The position numbers were made by a program, and so were the translations under genes. Below are positions 27,210 through 35,728 of a DNA stretch of 64,000 nucleotides, one piece after another. The notes below the pieces were generated by a model. That model had not been told where the DNA came from, did no database searches, and worked only from the letters and a program-made list of their open reading frames with translations. Where the stretch lies: NCBI RefSeq assembly GCF_036894955.1, contig NZ_CP145905.1, positions 6,161,001-6,225,000 of the forward strand, given 5' to 3'. How positions within the stretch are numbered: position 1 is the stretch's first letter; the number at the start of each line of letters is the position of its first letter. The DNA is from Paenibacillus sp. KS-LC4 (GTDB lineage Bacteria; Bacillota; Bacilli; Paenibacillales; Paenibacillaceae).

Positions 27210-27947
27210 CTATTTTGCGCTCTGCATCAGTAAATTATCTTTGTGCTTCACATATACAATCGCTATAGGAAAACTTGATGGAGCCCCCTTTCCCCCCTCT
27301 AGCACTCTGACTTCACGTGCACCGAAAACGTAATAGTCATTGTCTAATAATTCTTTGATCAGTTTGGTTATTTCAAAACCGAATCTAACTCTTTCACCTG
27401 ATTCAAAATCGCTAAGTAAGTCCCCAAAATCATGCATGTATTGTAAAAAGCCTGAAATCAATTCAACCTCAGGTTCATTTCTGGGTTCATCATGATCAAA
27501 TTCATATCCCATTGCTCTATCCAAAATATTAATGATTTCTTTTCCGGTTGTAACTCTAGGTAACTTTTCAGGAATATTTTCCTTAATTCTTTTAATTCTC
27601 GGAGGTTTGTCTTCTTGTTGGTCAAGTCTTTTAGATACCCAAAGCTCATGATTCACTTTAATTTGTTTAATAATATCTTCGGTAAACGTCTCAGGTTGGT
27701 CATCAATCATCTTGTGATGAATACGACATAACAGAATTAAGTTATCATAAGTATCTATTTTATCTTTAGGACGGTTTGAATCATGTCTAGGCCCATTCTT
27801 CTGCCCAGAAATAATATGGCATTCCTCACCGACAATTGACGAATCATCTTTTTCAGTCTCATCAATAATTAGTTCAAGCTTGCATATGGAACATCTATTT
27901 CCTGATCTACCCCATAGTATCTTTCTAGTCTTATCTGAGATCGACAT
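27210..27947 (-). CDS. HNH endonuclease-domain protein
   Basis: About 245 residues. The N-terminal domain begins MSISDKTRKILWGRSGNRCSIC, with the usual zinc CxxC, EECHIISG and NLILLCRIHHKMIDD: the His-Asn-His metal site in order. The C-terminal 130 residues are unrecognised (ERVRFGFEITKLIKELLDN...). ATG 27947 fits the family start, though its GGGAGG site is 14 bases away; a TTG at 27983 with AGGA 6 bases upstream is the alternative. Together with the OLD nuclease it forms the cargo between att-like sites 1 and 2, suggesting a defence role (inference). Confidence 0.8.
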   Translation of the reverse strand: MSISDKTRKILWGRSGNRCSICKLELIIDETEKDDSSIVGEECHIISGQKNGPRHDSNRPKDKIDTYDNLILLCRIHHKMIDDQPETFTEDIIKQIKVNHELWVSKRLDQQEDKPPRIKRIKENIPEKLPRVTTGKEIINILDRAMGYEFDHDEPRNEPEVELISGFLQYMHDFGDLLSDFESGERVRFGFEITKLIKELLDNDYYVFGAREVRVLEGGKGAPSSFPIAIVYVKHKDNLLMQSAK

Positions 27948-28207
27948 GGAATTATCGCTTACCTCCCTTAAAAGTGACCTCAACTAATGTCCTACAAATA
28001 AAATTTTTATATTTCATCCCGAGTTTTTAATGGAACATATAGCTTGAATAAGTACAATCATACCATGAAATTGGTAAACATTTTCGTTTTAGGTGGCACA
28101 AAAATCCCACTAGATCCTATCTCTAGAGGGATAACCATATTTCTATAGCACCTTTCTTCACACTTTGGAAGGTCTCTAAACCCTTCTTATCACTCAAATT
28201 TTGCGCC

Positions 28208-28228
28208 CTATTTATGATAAGGCTCCCC
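28208..28228 (-). mobile_element. att-like site 1 at the 3' end of rlmH
   Basis: GGGGAGCCTTATCATAAATAG is the last six codons and stop of rlmH and has an imperfect dyad (GCCTTAT / ATAGGGC). In staphylococci the same place, containing TATCATAA, is the chromosomal attachment site of SCC elements. Two degenerate copies lie at 25021 and 22390. Confidence 0.6.
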
Positions 28229-28687
28229 CCGCACAATCTTAAACACCCGATAAACCTGCTCTGTCAGCACAAGACGGAGCAGCTGATGCGGATAGGTAAT
28301 CCGTCCAAAAGACAGCTTCATATTAGCGCGGCGCATGACTTCGTCAGCGAGCCCCAAGCTACCGCCAATGACAAAAGCGATCTGGCTTTTCCCATACGTG
28401 CCAAGCTCCTCGACATGCTTCGCCAATTGCTCCGACGTCCACATTTCGCCTTCAATTGCCATTGCGATAACGTACGTATCCTGCTTAATATGGCTCAGAA
28501 TTCGCTCGCCTTCCTTCGCCTTTACCTGCTGCTCTTCACTCGCACTAAGCTGCTCGGGCGCTTTCTCATCCGCTACCTCAACTAGCGTGAGCTTCGCATA
28601 CGGAGCCAAGCGCTTTGCGTATTCCGCGATCCCTTGCGTTAAATATTTCTCCTTTAGCTTACCGACTGAAATAATCTGTATTTGCAC
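28208..28687 (-). CDS. rlmH: 23S rRNA (pseudouridine1915-N3)-methyltransferase RlmH
   Basis: A 159-residue SPOUT methyltransferase, the canonical length. It starts QIQIISVGKLKEKYL and carries the SAM knot FVIGGSLGLADEV and the C-terminal LTEQVYRVFKIVRGEPYH that binds the ribosome. It methylates N3 of pseudouridine 1915 in helix 69 of 23S rRNA. GTG 28687 has GGAG 9 bases upstream and gives the right length; a TTG two codons earlier is too close to the site. The gene end is the att-like site. Confidence 0.95.
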   Translation of the reverse strand: MQIQIISVGKLKEKYLTQGIAEYAKRLAPYAKLTLVEVADEKAPEQLSASEEQQVKAKEGERILSHIKQDTYVIAMAIEGEMWTSEQLAKHVEELGTYGKSQIAFVIGGSLGLADEVMRRANMKLSFGRITYPHQLLRLVLTEQVYRVFKIVRGEPYHK

Positions 28688-28783
28688 TGACAACTTCTCC
28701 TTTATTCACAGCCTGATCATCGGCTTGTCCTATTACTCCCCATCATACCATCCGCCCGCGGCAAAAACACTTGTGTAAGCTCA

Positions 28784-28821
28784 GAAAAAAGGCCAACCAG
28801 ACCGTCCTCTGGCTGACCTTA
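28784..28821 (-). terminator. Terminator of mmuM
   Basis: Minus strand AAGGTCA-CCAGA pairs with TCTGG-TGGCCTT, followed by TTTTTTC. It separates mmuM from rlmH. Confidence 0.85.
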
Positions 28822-28913
28822 TGAATCAAAAACCTAAACAATATCCCAGTATATCCAATAGGCACTACTACTCACTAATACCCATCAGACTCCGGCTTTC
28901 AAAAAAAAGCAGC

Positions 28914-29942
28914 TCAAGCTCGCCATTTTCTCGCGACCGCTTCAATCTGCTGCGGCGAAGTCCGGCAGCAGCCTCCAATAATACGGGCGCCGGCTTCGTA
29001 CCAGCCCTCTGCTTCCTCAAGGAAGCTCGGGCAGCTGCCCTCGCCATGCCAAGTCTTCGTCTCCGGATTATAGCTTTCTCCCGAATTCGGATAAACAATA
29101 ATCGGCTTCTGCGAGTGAGCGCGAAGCACCTTAATTGCCTCCGTCACGACAGCGCCGGGGGCGCAGTTCATGCCGATTGCGGCAATCTGCTCGCTATCTG
29201 CGAAAGCAGCCGCGCATTCCGCCAGCGGAGTACCTTCGCTGATCGCCGTTTCATTTTTCAATGAAAACGATAGCCACGCATACACGCCCGGAAACTCCTT
29301 CAGCAAGGCATCCAGCACTCTGGCCTCCTGAAGGGAAGGAACCGTCTCGAACGCCAGCAGGTCAGCGCCAGCCTCTATAACCGCCGCCATTCTAGGACGG
29401 TGGAACTCCGTCAGCACCTCATCCGATACGCCGTAGTTGCCGACATACTCCGAGCCATCCGCCAAATAAGCGCCATATGGGCCAATGGATGCGGCTACAA
29501 GCGGTTTTGGCCTGCTAACAGACTTAGCATCTCGCGTAGATGCCGCCTGCTCACTAGCACCATTCCCCACTTGATCACCATCAGCAGCACCTGCAACCTC
29601 TTGCTCCCAATATTCATCACGCGCCTTCCGCGCAAGCTCTACTGTGCTTTTGATCAGCTTCAAAGCTTCCTCTTCACTAAACCCGCGCTTGCGAAAACCA
29701 TCCACCGTCGCCTGATAGCTCGACGTCGTCGCGCAATCCGCTCCTGCGCGGTAATAATCCAGATGTACCTGATAAATTAGCTCAGGCTGTGACAGCAGCA
29801 CCTGCGCCGACCACAGCGCATCATTCAGATCGCAGCCATGCCGCTCCAGCTCCGTCGCCATTGCGCCATCCAGCACCATAATCTCATGCTTTTGCAAAAT
29901 ATCTTCTATAACATTGTGCGCAGTACCGTTAGGCTTTCCCAT
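28914..29942 (-). CDS. mmuM: Homocysteine S-methyltransferase
   Basis: The 342-residue enzyme moves a methyl group from S-methylmethionine (or SAM) to homocysteine, giving methionine. Zinc ligands are visible as Cys in GMNCAP and the pair in IIGGCCRTSP near the C-terminus; the N-terminus has LDGAMATELERHG. A hydrophilic insert (about residues 120-145) precedes RPKPLVAASIGPYGAYLADGSEY-type core sequence. GGGGAGG precedes the ATG. The permease gene mmuP lies 124 bases upstream in the same direction, supporting S-methylmethionine as the methyl donor. Confidence 0.93.
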   Translation of the reverse strand: MGKPNGTAHNVIEDILQKHEIMVLDGAMATELERHGCDLNDALWSAQVLLSQPELIYQVHLDYYRAGADCATTSSYQATVDGFRKRGFSEEEALKLIKSTVELARKARDEYWEQEVAGAADGDQVGNGASEQAASTRDAKSVSRPKPLVAASIGPYGAYLADGSEYVGNYGVSDEVLTEFHRPRMAAVIEAGADLLAFETVPSLQEARVLDALLKEFPGVYAWLSFSLKNETAISEGTPLAECAAAFADSEQIAAIGMNCAPGAVVTEAIKVLRAHSQKPIIVYPNSGESYNPETKTWHGEGSCPSFLEEAEGWYEAGARIIGGCCRTSPQQIEAVARKWRA

Positions 29943-30066
29943 AACGTTTTTCCTCCCCTGTTCCTACTATCTATCGAACTCTTTTTCTTTCAGCTCTATA
30001 TTTCCCGTCACTTAAAGTCTCTTGGAGTCACTTTAGGGTTACTTCAAGTCACTTCCAGCCTCACTT

Positions 30067-31461
30067 CTACTTCTTCACACGATAAAACGCATAATAGCTG
30101 CCGTAGCACAGCGCAATAAACGGAATCCCGCAATACAGCGCAACCCGCTGTGTCGGATCAAAGGCAATCCCGATGCAGGACGCCAGGCATAGCAAGAACG
30201 AGGCAATCGGTACAAAAGGATACCACGGCGTCCGGTACGCCAGCTTGTCCACCGAGTTCCCCTCGCGGACGTACTGTCTGCGGAACATAAACTGCGAAGC
30301 GCTAATGCTCATCCAGACGACGACAACCGCCAGCCCCGATATGGATACCAGCGCAATATATACCGTGTCCGGTGCAACAATGCTGGAGAGCAGCGCGAGC
30401 GCACCACCTACCATGCTCAAAATTACCGCATTCAGCGGCACACCTTGCTTCGTCAGCTTGGCAAACATAGGCGAGATGGTCTTCTTGTCAGCCAGCGACC
30501 ACAGCATTCGCGAGGACGCATACAATCCCGAGTTCGCCGCCGACAAAATCGCGGTCAAAATAACAAAGTTCATTACATCCGCCGCATACGGCACACCAAC
30601 CCGCTCCATTACCGTCACGAAGGGACTTTCCGTTACCCCCGCCTCCGACATCGGCAGCAAGGCCGACAGCACCACGATCGTTCCGATGAAAAAAATAACG
30701 AGGCGAAACAGCGTCGTGCGAATCGCTTTCGGAATCGTCTTCTCGGGATTAACCGATTCTCCCGCTGCAATCCCAATGAGCTCCGTGCCGGAGAAAGCAA
30801 AATTGACCGCTAGCATCGTCAATAAAATCGCAAACGCCCCGTTCGGGAACCACCCTGCGCTCGTAATATTTGAGAATAAGGGCGCTGGCTCCGAAGCCGC
30901 CATTGGCACAATGCCGAACATCGCTCCCGCTCCGATAACAATAAACAACACAATCGTGACAACCTTTACAGAGGAGAACCAAAATTCCGACTCCGCAAAA
31001 AAACGTACCGAGCGAGCATTTAACACAAATATGAGGGCAGCAAACAATGCGCTCCAGATCCATACATTAACCGAAGGAAACCAGCGCTGCATAAGCAGCC
31101 CTGCCGCCGTAAATTCCGAGCCTAACGCTACCGTCCAGGTGAGCCAGTATAGCCAAGCAACCGTGTAGCCAGTAGCCGGGCCTATATATTTTGCCGCATA
31201 GCTGTGAAACGCTCCAGTCTCTGGCATATGCACAGATAGCTCGCCCAAGCACAGCATAACGAGATATACCGCAACGGCACCAACCAGATAGGACAAAATC
31301 GCGCCAAATGGCCCTGCCTGCTGAATCGTATAACCGGAGCTTAAAAACAAGCCCGTCCCAATTACACCGCCAAGCGAGAGCATAACGATGTGCCTCGCTT
31401 GCATTTTTCGCTGAAACTGCTGCTTACTTCCATTGTCCACGTTCATTCTCCTAGGTATCAT
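30067..31461 (-). CDS. mmuP: APC-family amino acid permease, probably S-methylmethionine permease
   Basis: About 464 residues with twelve predicted membrane segments. GGVIGTGLFLSSG near the N-terminus and GTELIGIAAGES in segment 6 mark the AAT branch of the APC superfamily. It sits directly upstream of mmuM, so S-methylmethionine is the best substrate guess. ATG 31461 has GAGGTG 11 bases upstream; GTG 31440 with AGGAG 7 bases upstream is an equally good start. The frame runs open upstream to 31602 but that part lies in the leader, downstream of a strong promoter at 31564-31592. Confidence 0.85.
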   Translation of the reverse strand: MIPRRMNVDNGSKQQFQRKMQARHIVMLSLGGVIGTGLFLSSGYTIQQAGPFGAILSYLVGAVAVYLVMLCLGELSVHMPETGAFHSYAAKYIGPATGYTVAWLYWLTWTVALGSEFTAAGLLMQRWFPSVNVWIWSALFAALIFVLNARSVRFFAESEFWFSSVKVVTIVLFIVIGAGAMFGIVPMAASEPAPLFSNITSAGWFPNGAFAILLTMLAVNFAFSGTELIGIAAGESVNPEKTIPKAIRTTLFRLVIFFIGTIVVLSALLPMSEAGVTESPFVTVMERVGVPYAADVMNFVILTAILSAANSGLYASSRMLWSLADKKTISPMFAKLTKQGVPLNAVILSMVGGALALLSSIVAPDTVYIALVSISGLAVVVVWMSISASQFMFRRQYVREGNSVDKLAYRTPWYPFVPIASFLLCLASCIGIAFDPTQRVALYCGIPFIALCYGSYYAFYRVKK

Positions 31462-31563
31462 ATTCAGACAAGCACCTCTTTTTCTTTTGAAAAAGAATGC
31501 GCTGCCAACAAATCCGCATTGGCGGATTTTAAACGGCTCCGGCCCCTGCTGCAAGCTAAATTC
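31462..31563 (-). promoter_or_regulatory. Structured leader of mmuP
   Basis: The ~100-base transcript leader has hairpin AAATCCG-CCAAT-GCGGATTT and then TTCTTTTTC-AAAA-GAAAAAG ending next to the GAGGTG ribosome site. It may affect translation. It does not match a known methionine riboswitch that I can recognise. Confidence 0.35.
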
Positions 31564-31592
31564 AATATATCGGGCTGTCAGGTTCGTGTCAA
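31564..31592 (-). promoter_or_regulatory. Sigma-A type promoter of mmuP-mmuM
   Basis: TTGACA, 17 bases, TATATT on the minus strand. Confidence 0.75.
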
Positions 31593-31648
31593 TGTTAATC
31601 ATTTTGGAATCTCAGCGCTCCGAACGGCATAGCTGCTGAGCAATAGGT

Positions 31649-31696
31649 AAAGGGGCGATCCCTTAAGTCATGGAGATGACTTTGGGACGCCCCTTT
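31649..31696 (-). terminator. Terminator of the ECF operon
   Basis: Minus strand AAAGGGGCGTCCC-AAGTCAT-CTCC-ATGACTT-GGGATCGCCCCTTT. It is very similar to the hairpin at 35729-35780 on the other side of the operon. Confidence 0.7.
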
Positions 31697-31738
31697 TGCT
31701 TACTCCTCTAAATTGACAATACTCCCGCCTGCTGCCCG

Positions 31739-32512
31739 TTAGACTGAGCGGTATATTTGCTTGCCCCTTGGCTGGGCACCGTGATCATCCGGCTCCAGCG
31801 TAATACCGATGGAGTCAAATGACAGCGTCTCCGAGGCTAGGGGTACGGCCAATACAGCAACACCCTGATCGTTGGCGACGCGCATCGTTCCAGCGCTCTG
31901 ACGAACGCCGTCCTTAACCAGCCATACTTGATAAGACTCTTCTCCAACGGTTTTTTCAGCACCAAACAAATAGACAACGAACTGCGTATTCTGTCCGCTT
32001 CCCACAACGCACACTACGCCTGAGCTACCCCCCGGCTGCCCCACCGTCTCCAGCAGCACCATTTGCTGTATTTCGGAGGCAGGCAAGCTCAGCGCTTGAG
32101 CAATAGACAGCGGAAGACTTGATTTTTCCTGATACAGCCATACATTTCCGAGCAAGCTGGCGGTCAGCATAATGAATAGCAATATGGCTGATGCAGCCAT
32201 ATAAGGTCTTATCCGTCGCTTACGCCAGCTTATCCTGTTTGTCCCGTTCATCTTGTTTGCTTGTTCCGCACCCTGCTGCTCATCGGCCGCAAGCACCGCA
32301 TCCATCACCTGCTGCTTCAAATCTATTGGCGGCTCTAACCATTCCATATCGACAGGAATTGCCTCCCATGCCATACGCAGCTCTTCCATTTCGATCCGGC
32401 ACGCTTCACAGCCCGAGAGATGCCGTTCAAAGGCAAGCCGTTCCTCCTCGGTGCAGGTTCCTGATAAGACCTCTAGCATCCATTCACAAAGCTTCTTTTC
32501 CTCCACTGTCAT
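31739..32512 (-). CDS. Anti-sigma factor with zinc-finger-like N-terminus and RskA-type C-terminus
   Basis: The 257-residue membrane protein has an N-terminal ZAS-type motif H30-x3-C34-x2-C37 (HLSGCEAC) that would hold the ECF sigma factor, one membrane span at about residues 103-124, and an extracellular anti-sigma-K-like domain (SYQVWLVKDGVRQSAGT). Its start overlaps the sigma stop by ATGA, a sign of translational coupling. Regulated proteolysis or an extracellular signal would free the sigma factor (family knowledge). Confidence 0.88.
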   Translation of the reverse strand: MTVEEKKLCEWMLEVLSGTCTEEERLAFERHLSGCEACRIEMEELRMAWEAIPVDMEWLEPPIDLKQQVMDAVLAADEQQGAEQANKMNGTNRISWRKRRIRPYMAASAILLFIMLTASLLGNVWLYQEKSSLPLSIAQALSLPASEIQQMVLLETVGQPGGSSGVVCVVGSGQNTQFVVYLFGAEKTVGEESYQVWLVKDGVRQSAGTMRVANDQGVAVLAVPLASETLSFDSIGITLEPDDHGAQPRGKQIYRSV

Positions 32513-33078
32513 CCCTCCCCTTCAACTGCCAGATGTCTGCGTAATATTTTTAATGCTTGATGCAATCTGCTCTTGACGGTTCCAAGCGGCTCCTTATAAC
32601 GGGCAGCTAACTCGCTCAGGCTATATCCATGCCAATAAAAATGCTCCAACAGCTCAATTTGCTGCTTCGACAGAAAACGGTAGGCGCTTTGGAGCTGAGC
32701 CTTCAGCGATTCACGCTCCACATATTCCTCCGGCGAAGCAGCCTGTTTATCAACAAACTGCTCCAGCTCCTCTGGGAGATAAGAAACCACATCATTCCCT
32801 TGCCTGCGCTGCTTGCGCAGCCAATCCGTTGCTAGATTTCGGGTTATTGTGAGCAGCCAGCTCTTAAATTGCCCTTTTTCAGATTGATACTCTGATTCTG
32901 TCGTCCACAGCCGTACAAAAACAGATTGTACAATTTCACGGGCGGCCTGCTCGTCTCTCACCGCTTTTCGGGCAAAGGAATATACCAACACCGCATAGCG
33001 GTCATATAACTCGGACAAAGCATCATGCCGCTTTCGCTTTACGAGCAGCATCAGTTCATAATCGGAATGATTCCGCAT
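32509..33078 (-). CDS. ECF RNA polymerase sigma factor (SigK-like)
   Basis: The 189-residue protein has region 2 (ALSELYDRYAVLVYSFARK, FVRLWT) and region 4 (SLSELAARYKEPLGTVKSRL) of ECF sigma factors. ATG 33078 is preceded by GGGGGA at 8 bases; the upstream ATG 33102 has no site. It is the third gene of a four-gene operon: DUF/cupredoxin protein, cupredoxin lipoprotein, sigma, anti-sigma. A candidate ECF-type promoter lies upstream of the first gene. Confidence 0.9.
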   Translation of the reverse strand: MRNHSDYELMLLVKRKRHDALSELYDRYAVLVYSFARKAVRDEQAAREIVQSVFVRLWTTESEYQSEKGQFKSWLLTITRNLATDWLRKQRRQGNDVVSYLPEELEQFVDKQAASPEEYVERESLKAQLQSAYRFLSKQQIELLEHFYWHGYSLSELAARYKEPLGTVKSRLHQALKILRRHLAVEGEG

Positions 33079-33139
33079 ACCGCAGGTCCCCCAAGTCGGC
33101 ATAGTATAAATTTTTTATTTTTCTATTTAAAGCAAATGG

Positions 33140-34018
33140 TCAGCCGGCTGTCACCCTAATTAAGCCTGTCATGCCTGGGTGAGGGGTGCAGAAATAGCTG
33201 AAATCCCCTTCTTTGTCAAAGGTAATGACCTTCTTCTCACCTTCACCCAGCAGACCCGTATCAAAGGATTTATCATCCGCGGTTGCTGTATGCTTCATTT
33301 TATCCCGATTAATAAACGCCACCTTGTCGCCGACCCTAATATCCAATTCGGCAATCGAAAAGGCAAAGTCTACAATTTCAACGACATGCGTAACACTTGC
33401 ACGCTTTACATTCGGCGTCTCCGTAGGCTTGGAGGATGCAGCTGTTGCACTGCTGGCACTCGCCTCTGGTGTAGCAACGGGCTTAAGCTTAGGCGTTGGT
33501 GTTGGTGTTGGTGTTGATGTTGGTGTTGGTGTTGGCTTATTTACGCTCACCTTGTCCTGCGGGCTCTCAGATGCTGCTGCTTGGCCGCTTTTAGCTGACG
33601 TTTCCTTTGCACTCGTGTCCTTGTGACCCGACGTCTTGTGACCCGACATCGTTCCGCTTCCATCGCCCTTTGTTTCCTCCGTGCTCGCTGTTGACGACGG
33701 CTTGGCTGCATGTTCGGCAGCTATTTCATCCGGCTTATCGGTTTGAGCTGCATCGCTTGGTTTAGCTTCATGCTCTTTATGAGGCTGATTTTCCATTTTA
33801 GTCTCTTCATTGCCGTTTTGGGTGTTAGTCTCAGCATTTGTCTCAGCTGCTGTTCCCGTCTGATTTCCTTCTGGCGATGCTTCTATTGTAGGGCTGCTGC
33901 TTGCTGGCACCTGATTAGCATTAGATTCCGAGGATGTACCCGAGCTTCCACAAGCAGCTACAAACAACATCGCAGCTACCGTCAGCCAAGAGGCTGTTAT
34001 TCGAATATGCTTTATAAT
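33140..34018 (-). CDS. Cupredoxin-domain lipoprotein, probable non-AUG start
   Basis: The C-terminal ~95 residues form a plastocyanin-like fold: His in MKHTA and the C-x-x-x-H-x-x-M triad in YFCTPHPGM, the four type-1 copper ligands. Before it come ~180 low-complexity residues (Ala/Ser/Thr/Glu-rich, then a TP repeat). The only ATG (33970) would begin inside the lipobox segment MLFVAAC. Reading back in frame gives IKHIRITASWLTVAA before it, a proper lipoprotein signal peptide, and the best start is ATT 34018, 7 bases after GAGGG. The previous gene stops 10 bases upstream. It would be membrane-anchored and carry electrons or buffer copper outside the cell. Confidence 0.75.
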   Translation of the reverse strand: MIKHIRITASWLTVAAMLFVAACGSSGTSSESNANQVPASSSPTIEASPEGNQTGTAAETNAETNTQNGNEETKMENQPHKEHEAKPSDAAQTDKPDEIAAEHAAKPSSTASTEETKGDGSGTMSGHKTSGHKDTSAKETSAKSGQAAASESPQDKVSVNKPTPTPTSTPTPTPTPKLKPVATPEASASSATAASSKPTETPNVKRASVTHVVEIVDFAFSIAELDIRVGDKVAFINRDKMKHTATADDKSFDTGLLGEGEKKVITFDKEGDFSYFCTPHPGMTGLIRVTAG

Positions 34019-34028
34019 GATCTATCCC

Positions 34029-35642
34029 TCACTTTACAATAATTTGGCCGGTCATAAAATTTTTGTGGGGCTCGCAAAAATAATTATACGTTCCTGGCTT
34101 ATCAAGCTTAATGGAAGCCGATTCACCTTTACTTATGAGAGGAATGGCGAAGGAGCCATCCTTGGCCACTGCATTATGCTTCATATCGTCTAGGTTCGTG
34201 AAGATGATCGTCGATCCAGCCTCCACCGTTAAGGGGCCTGAACCAAAAGAAAAATCCTTAATATCAACACGATACGTTTTGGCTGTCGGTGTAGCTGAAG
34301 CAGCCGCTTTCCCAGCAGTCGTACCTGTAAATTTTGCCGGATTGATTACGAACCAGACATTATTCACCTCTTGTCCATTCGTATCGCCGTGGGCTTTGTC
34401 CGCAATAAATGTATATAACGGATAGCCTTTGTAGGTTGCCTGAGTTGTTCCGTCCACTCGCTTAATGGAGCCAAAATCGGCCTTGGACAAGGTGGATGGC
34501 ACACTGCCTCCTGCAATGCTGTATGCTGGCCAATTAACAAGACATTGACCTTCACATCCGCTTGTCTGTGGAGCATCGTTGTCAAAATAGTACAAGGTGC
34601 GTCCCATGCTATCTGTCAAATAATGACCCAGCACACTGTTCGTTCCTAGCATGACGGAGTAATCCGGCTTGGCTATAAACCAAACATCCGCAACCGCTTC
34701 ACCCTGTACATCGCCCGGCTTCGAATCCTTTATGAAGTAATACAGCGGCCAGCCCTTATACATCCACTGCTTCGTACCGTCCTTGCGTGTCAGCGTAGTG
34801 AAATCAGCTGCGTTAAGCGATGTCGGAATTTGCAAATGCTCGGAGGTCAATACCGGCCAATTCTCCATACATGAGCCTGTGCAAGCATTCAGATCCTGCG
34901 CGTCCTTCGTGAACAAATACAAGGCGCGTCCTTTGCCGTCAGTAAAATAGGTGCCTAGCTTCTCATTTGAACGCAAGGCAATCTGCTCGCTGCTGGCCAG
35001 CGCTGTGTCCTTAATTACCCCTTCTGCTTTCAACATATCGAGCAGCGAATGCCCATGAGCTGTAGTTGCTGAGAGTGCTTCGATCAGCGCAGTAGCGATA
35101 TGGCTGTTGGTCAATGCGGCCGTTCCAGAAATCTGGACAAGACCTTTGCCAGCGGCAAAGGATTCGGTGTCTTTGTATTGAAAGTCACCCCCAGCCTTGT
35201 AGCCTATTGCCTCTAATATTGCCTTATACAGCTGCTGCGAGCTAATCGGTGAGAGCGGGTCGAACTTCGCTCCACCCGAGCCGGACCAGCCTGCCTGCGG
35301 GTGATCCTTTAAATAAGCAAGCACCGGCTGATTGCTCTTTCCTGCCAGATTTGCATCCGCAAAGGTACGGCTGCCTTTATAAGCGTGAGCTTCCGCAAGC
35401 TTGCCTTGCAGACGAAGCGAAATAAGTGCTGCCTGGATTCGGGTGCTCTTTTTGGCCAGATAAGCTTTGGTCACGCCTTGTCCCTCTCCAACCAGCAAGC
35501 CAAGCGACTCCGCCGTTTGAGCGTAGGTCTGCACCTGCTCGCCCGCCTTCTGACCTTCCTCCGCAGCAGTCGCCGTGGCAAATGGCACTGCAAGAAGCGC
35601 ACAAAGTACAAAATAGATAATCAAGCTTTTTCTTCTTCTCAT
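34029..35642 (-). CDS. Secreted protein with two COG4315-type repeats and C-terminal cupredoxin domain
   Basis: About 537 residues. A signal peptide (residues 1-28), an N-terminal helical region, then two copies of the COG4315/lipoprotein_15 repeat (LGTYFTDGKGRALYLF, NACTGSCMENWP; LGHYLTDSMGRTLYYF, SGCEGQCLVNWP), each with a C-x3-C pair, and a final cupredoxin domain with MKHNA and YFCEPHKNFM. Relatives are extracytoplasmic and often accompany ECF sigma factors or redox systems; the role is unknown. ATG 35642 has GGGAG 9 bases upstream. It is the first gene of the operon. Confidence 0.85.
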   Translation of the reverse strand: MRRRKSLIIYFVLCALLAVPFATATAAEEGQKAGEQVQTYAQTAESLGLLVGEGQGVTKAYLAKKSTRIQAALISLRLQGKLAEAHAYKGSRTFADANLAGKSNQPVLAYLKDHPQAGWSGSGGAKFDPLSPISSQQLYKAILEAIGYKAGGDFQYKDTESFAAGKGLVQISGTAALTNSHIATALIEALSATTAHGHSLLDMLKAEGVIKDTALASSEQIALRSNEKLGTYFTDGKGRALYLFTKDAQDLNACTGSCMENWPVLTSEHLQIPTSLNAADFTTLTRKDGTKQWMYKGWPLYYFIKDSKPGDVQGEAVADVWFIAKPDYSVMLGTNSVLGHYLTDSMGRTLYYFDNDAPQTSGCEGQCLVNWPAYSIAGGSVPSTLSKADFGSIKRVDGTTQATYKGYPLYTFIADKAHGDTNGQEVNNVWFVINPAKFTGTTAGKAAASATPTAKTYRVDIKDFSFGSGPLTVEAGSTIIFTNLDDMKHNAVAKDGSFAIPLISKGESASIKLDKPGTYNYFCEPHKNFMTGQIIVK

Positions 35643-35681
35643 TTCATCATTCTCCCATCTAAAAATAGCTTCTATTAGGAG

Positions 35682-35709
35682 ATAACGCCCGCAAGATAAA
35701 CTCGGTTTG
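35682..35709 (-). promoter_or_regulatory. Candidate ECF-type promoter of the cupredoxin/sigma operon
   Basis: CAAACC, 16 bases, CGTTAT on the minus strand, 40 bases before the first start codon. The spacing and -35 AAC core fit ECF promoters loosely; autoregulation is inferred. Confidence 0.3.
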
Positions 35710-35728
35710 CCATTCCGCAAAAAAACAT

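Noticed and set aside
30173..31168. 331-codon plus-strand frame
   Set aside because: Antisense to the permease gene, whose membrane pattern is clear; Ser/Thr-rich shadow.
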